DNA of 64,000 bases from NCBI RefSeq assembly GCF_050908995.1, contig NC_135120.1, positions 15,265,433 to 15,329,432 on the forward strand, read 5' to 3'. Positions 12,197-23,908 of this stretch are shown here, one piece after another. Under the pieces are notes generated by a model. It did not search any database. It saw only the letters and a program-made list of their open reading frames with translations, and was not told the DNA's origin. This DNA is from Andrena cerasifolii. Taxonomy: Eukaryota; Arthropoda; Insecta; Hymenoptera; Andrenidae. Position 1 is the stretch's first letter, and each line of letters starts with the position of its first letter. The translations under genes were made by a program, and so were the position numbers.

Positions 12197-14740
12197 CTGT
12201 ATACAATATTATCTGTATTATCTAATCTGTATACAACATTTCCCATTGAAACACAACCAGCTTATCTAATTATCCTTATTTACTTTCAGAAATTCACTTC
12301 TGCGTATTCTGGATAATTAAATTGCAATATTGATACTTGTTATTTCATCTCTTTCTGTTGTTTTGTTTGCTATTTTTCTACTTTAATCTTTCCCTTTATA
12401 GTATCTTATTTGTCCGTCTTCTACTCATGTCGTTTCATGATTTCATAATGTGTCAAAGGATTATTACGCGTAATAAATAAATAAATAAATAAAAAAACAT
12501 ACAAAAACAACCATTGCCCACCACCGCTAATTTGAGAAACAATGCAATACCTACGCACACTTGCATCGAACACAGTATCCATGCGATGGTACCCCTCCCA
12601 AAATTGAACCACCAAGCCCTGTATGTTGCGCCAACTGTGCCGTGTTCGCGGAATCCAAGAATGCCACCGGACAAAGCGTTATCGTAATCTTCGTATCGTT
12701 ACGACGTAATGGAAGCCCGGCGACGTCACAGTGAAATGAACGATAGTCCAATAGGCCTGACAACATTATCAATGGATTCGTCGGCAGCAGAGCCGCGATA
12801 TAATAGAAATCGTAACCCCCTCTACCCGTGGAAGATTAATCGTTCGCACGATCGAATCAAATTGCCGATGAGACGTGAAATTCAACGCAGGGATTCCCCC
12901 GTTCCTGTCAGCGGTGGCTGCAAATAAACTTTCGTCTTTCCATTCACGCCGCGGAAGGGAAAAGTGGTCAGCGTGGGTGGAAAATCGAGGAAACCAGTTA
13001 CACGCGTCCGTTCCTTTTCCTCCCAGCGAAAAATCGCTCATACTTGAAGTACTGCTCGAGTTGCAAGGATCACCGCTGAATAACAGCGAAAGAAATGCCG
13101 CGGAAAGCGTTGCCATCGATGCAGTCGCCAGATTTGCGAAAAGTTGCACGCGAAGCGCTGACCGTTCCGCAAAGCGTGCACGCGGCAAAGAGGGAAATGA
13201 GTTCACCGAAGCTGGTCGCGCGCCGCGCAGATGGAAGCGAAAAGCAAAACGGCCTGCGGTGCCAGTGACAGAGCTACGTTGTCGCGTGTAACGAAGTAGA
13301 TTAGTCAGTGTGACAGAAGACCGTAATTTCCTAGGCAAATGACACCGATCGTGCAACCAACGCACTGTGCTTCCACCACGCTCGCCACGTGTTTCCGTCC
13401 TCGTAAAATCTGCACCGTTCTGTTGTATCGTCGTAGCAACGGGATTTTAATAAGGGGGCATATTTTCTGCTCGTTACTGAATGCTGAAGGAGCAACGCGA
13501 ATTCGGAAGTTATGGAAATCTGGATTCAGATTATGGGAACTGAAGTTGTAGAGTTTATGGGATAAATGAAATTGCGTAACAGAAATACGTGTTGGCATGA
13601 AGTATTGCGTTCAGCGAAGACAGACGCTTAAAGATCGCAGAATACCCGAAATCAGCGATTTTCTACCTTATTCTGCGATTTTTAAGCGTTTGTAGCTCAG
13701 AGCATTCTAATGCTTCTATTAAAGTAGGAATGATCGCAACTGAATGATTCACCAAAACTACCCCAAACAAAATGAACCCTCAAATTGAAGACTTTCTCAA
13801 CGACGAACATTGTACAAATCTAATGCATGATTATGAAAAAGTTACGAGAAGTAAAATACTAAGGTACTACATTTTCTTTATCACAAATTAAAGTACCTGC
13901 ATACTATAAACCTGCCAGGGATCGCTTCAGGATTAAATGCTATCACGAATTCATTAATTCAGAAGTAACTTAAACGCGAATATATCGTCAGGGGGGTGAG
14001 AGGAAGCTGTAAATGGTTTCCATTGACTCCGAAGGAAAAGAACCAAAAAGGTGGTCGAGGTTACTTACACGTTGGTCTAAACTGGCGTTGTCTGATCCTG
14101 CGGGCCTGGACAGCGAGTGGTCGGAAACGATTACATGTGATTTAAGGAGCTCTCCAGTCTCGGACCTCCAGGTTGGCTGGACCACTGCATCTAGCTTGCT
14201 CTAGAGTCTAGACCCTAGTCTGTTTTATCTACCAAGTGCAGCAGTCGCCTCCACTTAGACGCCTATTGGCCACCGTTCTTTTGCACATAGACCACTTTCT
14301 TGCATCTCAATACAAGACATACGACACGATCGCTGATCGATGCAATCACTTCCATTCGGTTCTAGTTACGGGAATGGATACAGTTTTGTGGATCTGTTAT
14401 CAGCGTGTTATCATGTGTTATTATTAGACAGTGTGGCATGCGAAACGAAGTGGTCTTTAACAGATCGTCCTGAAGTTAATTTTAATGTGATCATCCTAGA
14501 CGAAGTCTTATTTCGTATAGAAGACTTTAAAGAATGTGATTGTACTTCTCGGATTTTCAGAAGGGCGACCTTGAAGCGATATCTGAAAAATGAGATTTTG
14601 TTTATGACTTTCAAGTAGCAAATACGGTTTTTTGGTTTAAAAAAAATATATTCAGGTAAGAGGATCGTTCTTGGATAAAATTAAAGGTGCAACTGCGCAT
14701 GATCGATAGTTTTGGAGCTGAAATTTCTATTATGTTAACC
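12197..14740. other. Gene-free stretch
   Basis: An (AATA)n run lies at about 12470-12492. The GC-rich block at 12700-13300 has long open frames on both strands at once (198 codons -, 138 codons +), a sign of stop-poor GC-rich DNA rather than genes. The hairpin at 13624-13689 is listed separately. Confidence 0.45.
13624..13689. repeat. Short hairpin, 21-bp arms
   Basis: ACGCTTAAAGATCGCAGAATA (13624-13644) is inverted as TATTCTGCGATTTTTAAGCGT (about 13669-13689) with one mismatch and a 24-bp loop. It is too short and too symmetric to call a microRNA precursor from sequence alone; a small transposon remnant is equally likely. Confidence 0.6.
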
Positions 14741-14749
14741 GTCTTGAGC

Positions 14750-15080
14750 CGAACGCAAAAATTGCAAACTTTGACGGACCTGTATTCTTTTAAGAAATTC
14801 TAAATTGATAAAATGATGTCTTAAACCCCCACTAATTTCGATTGCATTATCATCAAAATCCTCGGCATCAAGTGCGCGAAGTGATCAATTTTTCGCCGAA
14901 TGTCCTATAGACAAAAATCGCACGTCAACGACTTGTATTTGTTAAACAATTCTAAATCCAGTAAAATGATGACTTAAACCTCCCTCAATATTACCTGAAC
15001 TACGTCATACTCCAATTTCATCAAAATCCCTCACACCAAATGCAAAAAATAATCAATTAAGCACGGAAGAGCCCCATGCT
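14750..15080. mobile_element. Partial copy of dispersed repeat with internal tandem units
   Basis: Two units of about 150 bp each carry the marker AAATGATG-CTTAAAC (at about 14813 and 14963), followed by TCATCAAAATCC and a short stretch ending ATCAATT. The same units occur at 45353-46133 in a longer, terminal-repeat-bounded copy. No termini are visible here. Confidence 0.65.
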
Positions 15081-18000
15081 TTCGAAGAATTTATGATTAT
15101 TCGCATTAATAATTTGTTTATGCACTCCTGGAATTTGTGCAAAAAGGCCTCTGTTAAGTGATCTGTGATTATAAATAATCGTATAAACTTGAAAAAAATT
15201 TCATGCTCCAAGAAGGAACGTCATTTGAAAAACCGAATCCACAGGGCTGGCGAAGGGACACGCGACACAACGTTAGTTATTAGTGAATGCTATTGTCATG
15301 TCAGAGTCACTCGAGCGATTGATGAAGCAGGTACAGACGCTAGCGTGTCCTTGGACAAGACGAGGTAGAAGCTGGTTGCAGCCTCTCGAGACAAGTGGCA
15401 CCATCGACATGGTAACGGCCTGGTAACTGCCTCGTAAGCTATCTAACGGAGCACCACCGACTCGAGCGGCCGATCCTCGTGTGGTGATTCGAGCTTTAGG
15501 TTCAATAGCCTCTTCATCAAGGATCACACGTCTAAATCCTCGGAGTTGGACCATGGATCGCCCACTTGATCGAGCTTCGTGGAAATTCACAAGGACTGTA
15601 CAACGCGCGTACTCGCAGGGGACCCATGAAAGTCCAGGGCCTCCAAAACTGCTGGTCTACGGTCGATCCTAGAGGATGTTTTTGCCTGGTTCAATCACGA
15701 CAATCGTAGAATTCGAACGTTCAGAACGATGTCTGTATCGGTCGCGATGTTTTTTTTTTGTTCTTCAAAGCTCTGAATTACAACTGGGCGTGCACCCTTC
15801 GCTTAATTGGACTTCAGGCTTCCGACTATAGTGGCTAGGCCGGCAATCGAGGCGAAGCTTGTTGCCGCTTTTGACGATGATAGCGATACAACGCTCGGTA
15901 ACGATTGATTGGTCGAGATCGTCTGTACGTTTCCCCGATAATGCTATTCTCTTGTTTCTCTTCCGCTTGGATGAAGGGTGTGTTGTGGCTGAAGCTATCT
16001 CATTACAGGGCCACTGTTTGGTCTCGGTTAGAGAAGGACGCCCCCCCCCCCCCCGCCGACAAATGGATCACTTGGGACGCCCCCGTTGATTAATTTGCAT
16101 TTCCAACTTGAGGGCTTAGCGTTCTTTCCTGGGCTTTGTGTTCTGTAACTGTAATGTGCCAGATTTGGAACCTTATATCTACGTAGTAAAATTCTGCTTT
16201 TATGATTCATTTTTTCTTAAGACGGGTGGGTTTTCCAGGAACTTGTGTTTTGTATATTTGGATGCAGAGAAAATGGTATGTAGTGAAAATCGTTAAACCA
16301 TGTTTCTCATTTTTTCGAAAACCGTTTAGAATTTTTTAAAACTCCCAAAGGTACAACGCGGTACAAACCTAGTACAAACTGGTACAACAAAGACATTTTA
16401 AGTTTTCAAAAAATGGGGGACTAACTTCATACTGATGAATTCTTATTCGAATAAATCTGGCTCGAAAAACGTTACAGATTTATTCGTTGTTCGCAAAATT
16501 TTGTTCTATATTCCTCCATTTTGTGCAAAAAGGGCCTGAGAGGGCTATAATTAAAATTAATTTCACTGATTAATTTATTACACAATTCCGATTGTAATAA
16601 TGCAATTACAAATGAGATATAGGTATCAACTTTTTAAATATACTACTCAATAGAGACACTGCCATCCCACCATTTCTCAAGCAGATTTGAACATAAATAC
16701 GCCCAAAGGAGGTCTATATTCCTCTGTTCAAACTTAAGCTCCACACTTTCCAATCTGGCCATAAAGATCTCATTTTGCAAATAGATGTGGAAATGGATAA
16801 AACCACTCCAACAAAGAATGAACCAAGAGCACCTTAAAAAAATGAATCTAAAGTTGTAAGAAACTCCTATCTAACAATAAGTGCAGGAACTTTGAGGAGA
16901 CACCTAAGCACCTTGCAAGCTCACCATTGAAACTTAAATCTCCAAGTATCTTCCGCACAAGTTCTGATAAGAACGCAATACGTAGCCATTATTTCGCATT
17001 TTCAACTCGTCACGCACGACCATCGAAACTTGTCCTCACCAGGTACATTATTGCCCAAAGTCTGTCTCGGAATCCATACAACTATGCTAATTCGAAGCAA
17101 TTGGGTTTCACGGTGCGGTCAGACGCAATTGCCGGCGATATTCCGTATTTGCGGCGTCGTATGTGCGACTCTCGTAGAGAGTTTCGACCGCGACACAATA
17201 GTGCTGTATAAGAACTCGTTAGAACGTATCGATACTATGGACGGGGGCGGTTGTTCACGAAGACACCCATGTTACATGACAATGGGCAGACGGTCACGGA
17301 AGGCGAGCATCCCGTTCAACGAGCTTCTAGGCACAAAACCGTAAAGACGTTTCGACGGATGCTTTTACCGTCCTCGAGGAGAAATTGGCCGGTGTCGCTG
17401 TTGCCGCCCAGACAGCGATTGGTCTCCCTGGCCATTAAATTGACATACAGTGAATCGGTGTCAGAAGCATCCGGGTACCGTTTGAATGGGTTTATTTAAT
17501 GCAGAACCAGAAAATCGTGGAGATAGCCTGTCGACTCCGGAAGAATCGCGCCCCCTACCCCACTGCACACACACCCCAATCGAATGGAAATATACCGGTC
17601 GCCCTTTTGTCGAGCACAATGCCCAGGCCTTACGATCCTCCAATATTTTCCGTCAACAAACTGCACGCGTTCATCTCGTTATAAAGTCTGTTTGATCGGC
17701 AAACATTGCAGCGTCGATGCATGCGGCCTGCATCGCATCGCCGGTGCATGTCGGGAAAATACGCGGAGGAATCATTCCAACCACCCCCGCCCTTCTAACA
17801 TTTGATTGCGGAATCGGCTCTGTTCGGACGAGTATTCTTACGAGCTCGCGATGCGAATTATTAATTTTATGAGTTACGTGGAGGCTTGGGTAGGTTATTG
17901 AATATTTTGTGTTGTGAAATGATACATAGTTGAGAAAGTCTACGTGTACCGTGTACGTTTGAAGTATTAAAACAGATACGGTAGATTTGGTGCGGGGTGT

Positions 18001-19501
18001 CGCGTTTAGTGACTGTGTGTCGACAGGGGTTAAGTTTTTGGTGGTTCTGTGTGTACAGTGGATTCTTCTTTGTTTCGTGTGGGGCATATTCAGTGTAAAG
18101 ATTTTGCTTTTACACTGGAAAGTTCCTTATTTAGAAATATAGTAGCCGGACATTAGTATTTGGGCTTCCATGTGTAAAGGATGTAGAATTCTGTTACCTA
18201 TTGCTCTGTTAGTGGTCTGAGTTAAGAAAGGCTAGCGAAAGAAGAAAAACTAACGTTTTCAAAAAATTACTCGTTTCGTTATGAGAAGGAGCTGAAATTC
18301 TTCTTGAAGTAAAAAGTTACACAGAGCTGCTGTAGAGAAAAATTAGAAAACTTATCATATCTCAACAAGTATCTGCAACTCCTGGCAATAAATTTGGAAC
18401 CAAACGCAAAGATACGAAACTAACGTGATATACCTACCAATAATTTTTATATATAAAATGCAATGTTAAATTGGCATATTTTAAAGTAAAAACACCAAAA
18501 ATAATTAAGAATCCGCCATTGGGTACTTAACTCTCGCTATGGCGCTACCGTCTTCACCCTCCACCACATTCGCAACCGCTCTGTATTCCTTCCATCCGCA
18601 ATGCCTACCAAAGAAGGTAATAATTGATCCCTGGCGTATCCGTTGGATCGCTTCGAGTATTATCAAGGCCGTCAGCAATCCCGACACTTTGCATCTGTGC
18701 CCAATATCACAGCCTTAGAGTTCGTCTACCCGTGGTAGACTTACGTCTGCGCCGGCGAGGACAGCTCGCTTACGCGAACCACGATGACAAACGCTGCCAT
18801 CTAAACAAAGGGTCCCGCGCTATACGTGCGGCAGACACGCAATTTCCGTGGCATGTAAATCGCCGCGAAATGAATTTCTGCCAATCACGCACGTGCGTCA
18901 GAGGCAGCGATCGTCAGTAACCCTGGCTGTTTGTTGAATATCGCCGAAAAAAAATGTAAGCTCTCTGGGCGGAATTCGGCGTTGCCAATGAAAACGAGCA
19001 GGGGTGAACGTAAATAATCGATGAAACCGTGAATATTTTCGTTGGGGATATCTCTGTTTGGAAACAATCCCTGCCCCTCGGGAGCAGTGGAATTAAGATT
19101 ATGGAATTAGCCAGATTGGAATAATCGTGGGGAATATTATAGTTTATAAAGTGTACATGAATGGTAGTGTTTGAGTTAATTGCGATTGTGATGCGGATTT
19201 ATTTCCAGTCTTGCAGTTTTTAAGTAAAGTAGGAAAATTGCAGGGAGTAGATTTGACCGTTTGGGTATAATCACTATAGAAGTGATTATGAAATGTCGCT
19301 ATGTATTTAGAAGGTTAACAGGGAGAATTTATTTTTTGCAGTTATTATGTTAATAAATATTGATTAATTTTTAATACTCACAATCTTATTTATCTGACGA
19401 GTTGACCTAGTGAGCAGTGGCAGAGGTATAAGGTGGTCAATAGTAGCCTAAAAATATAAGAACTTTTGAGCGTAACTTCGCAGGGAAAATTTACGTTACA
19501 C
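15081..19501. other. Gene-free stretch
   Basis: GC-rich blocks lie at about 15240-15700, 17000-17850 and 18500-18930, separated by AT-rich DNA. A run of 14 C lies at 16041-16054. Around 16350-16395 the motif GGTACAA or GTACAAA repeats four times. No exon pair, RNA gene or transposon end was recognised. Confidence 0.45.
16041..16054 (+). repeat. Poly-C tract (14 C)
   Basis: Uninterrupted run of C in otherwise mixed sequence. The length may be unreliable. Confidence 0.85.
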
Positions 19502-19505
19502 TTAA

Positions 19506-20006
19506 GGGTTTATACCTAGTCAGGCGGCCGAAAAGAGGCGAATGTTTGTGATTTTTTTTTGAAAAAGCGGAAGCATATATTTTTACAGAACTTTTTGCAG
19601 TTAAAAGAGCAACATTTAAAGAACATCTGGTAATTTTTTTGTAGAAAAAATATTTTGTATCTTTTTTTTAAAGAATTTATATTGAAAATGTGCTCCCGAT
19701 ACATTCTGGGGAATAGTTCTCTACACCTCCCTGTAAATTTTCATTTAAATTGTTGGAGCGGTGTTTGAGATTTTATGTTCACCGTTTTGGAAAACGTAGT
19801 TTCTGGGAAATCGCATTTAAAGTTAGACATGCAATTTTCTCGTTATCCGATCACATGTACAGGCTTGTGCATTTTTTGCTGTAATTCCTTCAATTTCTGG
19901 AATTTCGGGGCCCGTTTGCGCTTAAAATACGTAGAAAAGACGTAGCTAGCGAAATGTGCAAATTCCTATAAACCAATTTTGAAAATTTGGAGGGTAACCT
20001 ACCCCT
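19506..20006 (+). mobile_element. TTAA-flanked non-autonomous element
   Basis: TTAA at 19502-19505 is followed by GGGTTTATACCTAGTCAGG. The right side ends GGTAACCTACCCCT followed by TTAA at 20007-20010. The left 200 bp match an inverted partial copy at 11985-12196. No transposase frame is present. The superfamily is not assigned; the TTAA target and G-run terminus are shared with the elements at 29179, 31208, 41221 and 45353. The right boundary is less certain than the left. Confidence 0.6.
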
Positions 20007-20010
20007 TTAA

Positions 20011-23000
20011 TCATTCGGCTCCACAGCACCAGACCTCCGGGACAATTTTACAAGCCCGGCGTTTCCGAAAAATCACAGAAGCCTCGGGCACAAGTAGAGT
20101 AGGGGTTACATCGAGACATCAAGACTGTGTTTTTTTTATCCTCCGCGCATTCATCCGACCTGTCGATTCGAGTCTCGCGATTCGCATATGCCTGCTCGAT
20201 GGCCCGCCCCGTCGGTGCTGCCATACCCGTGATTGATGTTCGCCGTCGTTCCACAGACGCGACTACATAAATCAAAAGGCGCCCTTGTACGCGCGAACCC
20301 TTTTCTTGTCGCTTTCTCTCCCTTCCTCCTTTCGTTCCTTTTTTTTTTCTCCCCCGCTCTGTAAGGCGCCACGGCGCGTTATCAAATCCGTCGATGACAG
20401 ACGAGAACGTATTAAATACCGAGGCTGAGGCGGGCATCGATTGTCGCCGAGTGCCAGGCGAGGTGGTGGATGAAAAGGGGTGCGAAGCAAACGAACACGT
20501 GCATCATCCTTGAGGCCCCCAACGATTGAGATATGTTTTGTGCGCCCTCCTTCGCCCTCCTCCGCGCCAGCCTGATTATGTGTCCCACGTCACTTGTTCT
20601 GTACATATTATTTGGCACTGCAAGGGTGCCTCTGACAGATTCATCGTGAGAGTTGTAATTTTTAAAGGTAACACGCCAGGAAAGGATGTCTCGTGTTGCC
20701 CTGATTTACGAGGGCAAGCACTGCCTTTTTGCGTTCACTTGGAAGTTGTATTTGTTGGAATGAGAACGAAATGAAGACGGACAATTAGATTTTGGTGTTT
20801 TTCTACAGAACTTTGTTAGAAGTTTGTTAAAATGTTACGTGGTTGCGGAGATTTTTGAGATTTTTCGTTGAGATCTGAACATTCTTGTGGAACCGGCTGG
20901 GTATTTTGCTATCGGACTTCGAGACAGAATTGGTTCAAACTCAGATCTGTATTTCTGGCTGAATTATCAGGAAATATTGTTATGATACATATAGTAGTAC
21001 ATATTTATATGATCGAAACTGAGTAAGGCAAATTTAATCAGTGAAGTTAACGTTTTAATCTTCGGAGAATATAAAAATAATACTTAATCATTCATGGTTG
21101 AAACAAATATACAACCCGGTGCAAATATATTTGTTGTATGGTGCGAACTCCTGGAGAAACATTTAGCACAGGAAAGCCCCAAAAATCTACTATAAAAATG
21201 AAGCAAAAATTAATCGAATGGACCATTTTAATAGATGCTGCCTGTACAATGAGTGACGCAGCTGTTAAAATCGCTTGTCACTGTTGTTCCATGCGGGGGG
21301 ATCCTAACGTACAAAAGCGAAGATTCATCCGTCTCTCGCAACTCTTACAGCTTCCCTCCCTCTCCTCGTCTCCAGATGGTATTTCTTGTCAGAAATGATG
21401 TATCGATACAAGCAGGGCCCACGAATGCACGCGTAATCGCGGGCGTATCAGGCCATGCGAGTGTGTTGCGAATGAATGAAATTTCACACGATCCACGGCT
21501 TGCTACGCCGCCTGAAAGCAGATTTAAACAAATCTATGAAATGGTAATAACATTACACGCAAAATTACAAATTAAAATAATTTCATTAATTAAAGCAATG
21601 CCACTCACGCGGAACGTAAATAAAATTGTTACTTGGATGCATTCTGCTGGGACGCTAAATCCCGCCACTGTGAAATATTAAACCAGAGTCCTGCATTTCT
21701 TTTTAATACTTGCAGTGTGTAAATGTAGAATAATCCCATATAGACTTAAAGAATGTCACAAATCGAATTCCAAAAATGTTTTCAGATCCCCAGATCTGGT
21801 CAGATTGCGTATGCGCTTCCGTCACAACAGAATAAAGTTCACAACAACCTTCCGATTATATCCCACTATCAAGTTCATCGCATGCGTGCAAGTGAGTTCG
21901 CAGGCGCTAAGTGCTCGGTGGTCATCGTTCGAACGACGGCATCGAGTTCATCGTTCCTGCGAATTAAGCGTCGTCGAAGGACCGGATTAAAGTGTCTCGA
22001 GATCATCGATCCTGAGGCGGAAGGACGGTCCCTGGCGTAGTCCTGTTCGCTTCTCGGCGAACCCTCGGATAAATAGTTCGCTCGCGGGAAAGCAGAGGAG
22101 CTCTTATTCGAATTGGCTGAATTCCAAGGACGAAGTCGATAGAAGGAGGCCCTTCTTTCTTTGTCCTTGCGCCGTTCCTTTCATCTCTCTAGCCGGCTCT
22201 CTTTTAACGGGCCAAAGATCTGAGGAATAGTTGAGAGTTTGGTCGATAGTTCGAGGGGCTCGTGGCATTTCGTTCCGCTCGAAATTCCGCAAAACATGTG
22301 GCCAACCGCAACGGAATCGAAATAAATCTCTGGCGGAACCAGACATGGCGGACGATCCTTTGCGCGACACGCGATCCAGCCTGCCGGCTTTGCTTAGGAC
22401 ACGCGCCCCACAGCGTTCCTGGTTGTCGCGCAGATTGTAAAACACTACCTTCGTTTACGAATCGGTAGATCTCTAAAAGGGAAACTTTCCAGGCGGGATG
22501 CCACGTGTTCATTTCCTCGCGAACATTCCTCCGGCTCCTTCGAGGATTCCACTGCTATGTCGACCGCGGGCTGTCGAAAATTCCTTTCCAACTCGCGGAA
22601 GAATTTAAATTGGAAATCATATCGCGCTCACGATATCACGTAGCCTACGCTGCGATGGAAAAATTGATGTTAATATTTAGATGTATACGATGACTTTAGG
22701 AGGTGTGCTTTTGTAGTTATTATGAATAAGGTAAATGGTTCCGATGTTCGATATAGGAGAATGCGATTATATATGTGTATATTTGCACGTGGTATGGATT
22801 ATCGAGGATGATGCGTTTTGTTTAATTGAGGAAACTTTGAGATGCGACACGAATGGTTGCAATGATAATTACTTCATTGTAAAGTGTAATTAGTCTCTTG
22901 TTCTCTCTATATGTAAATCTACTTGAGACTACTGCTGGCAACTTTATGTAATTGCTACTGTTCACTTGTTTCAGTTATTCGGTAAACAATTTTATAAATA

Positions 23001-23849
23001 CTGTAAATTAGATTTTAATACTGTGACAGTAGAAGAAATAAAGTGGTTCTCAAATTCTATTCTTTGTTTCTCTTTTTTCACCTGCTTCGTTTTTATAGAA
23101 GCTTCTGTTGGTTTTCTTTTCTTTCTTTCATTTCAAATCATTATTTGTTTCCTTCTTGAAGTTTCTCTATACTTATTACTTTGAACACCTTTTATTAGAT
23201 AATAATTTATGAATAACTGTTAGAGGTACAGTGCATTTGCACCTAAATATTTACACTTCCCAATACAGTTTAAATTGCTGCCTGATGAACCACGAATACT
23301 GTAAAAGTCATCTAGATTCTATTAGATAAGGAGTGAAATTTAAAAAAACTATTATGAACATACGATGGGGCTATACTCAATATGTAAGCTCGCGGATATC
23401 ACATCACTTCTGTAAGACATACCTTTCTCGCGCAAAAATTTTAGACAAAACACATCAACACTGTGACTTTCAATTCTAAAAGTCTCAATACATAAAATAG
23501 TCCATCTATCACAACGTACCTTACAGAAATCATAAGAAAGCATTATAGATGCCTTATCACATTGAAAGATACTTGTTAGATACTTATTTATTCCACGTGT
23601 GCAACTGGTCGTCCGCGAATTACGTCTGACACGGAATACCTAATGACGGTTTGGAAAATGTTTGACGGCTCACATGTGCAACGATAGTTGCACGTACTTA
23701 ACATAATAATAGATTACGAAAGTCGAAACGATATTCGACGAAATCATTTGTTGTAGTATGCCTTTATATGACACAAGTGGGAGCGCTTGTGCGAGTCCAT
23801 TATCTTCGCTATCAATTGTTCCTACGTGGATCGCCATTCATTGGCATCG
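20011..23849. other. Gene-free stretch upstream of the repeat-protein gene
   Basis: GC-rich blocks at about 20040-20550 and 21900-22600 are followed by AT-rich DNA toward the promoter. Open frames in the blocks overlap on both strands and show no protein features. I call no gene. Confidence 0.45.
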
Positions 23850-23857
23850 TATAAATA
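23850..23857 (+). promoter_or_regulatory. TATA box of the repeat-protein gene
   Basis: TATAAATA lies 59 bp before the initiator ATG at 23909. Transcription would be expected to start about 25-30 bp downstream, leaving a 5' leader of roughly 30 bases. A clear TATA box with a very short leader is typical of strongly expressed, tissue-specific insect genes for secreted products; that last point is inference. Confidence 0.65.
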
Positions 23858-23908
23858 TCTGACAAATTCGTGGATGGAATCGAGTCGTATCCAAGTAACG
23901 ATCCGAGC

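Noticed and set aside
12769..13365. 198-codon - frame opposite a 138-codon + frame
   Set aside because: Simultaneous open frames on both strands in stop-poor GC-rich DNA; no protein-like features in either.
13624..13689. MicroRNA precursor
   Set aside because: Stem is only 21 bp with a 24-base loop and matches no mature insect miRNA I recognise; kept only as a hairpin.
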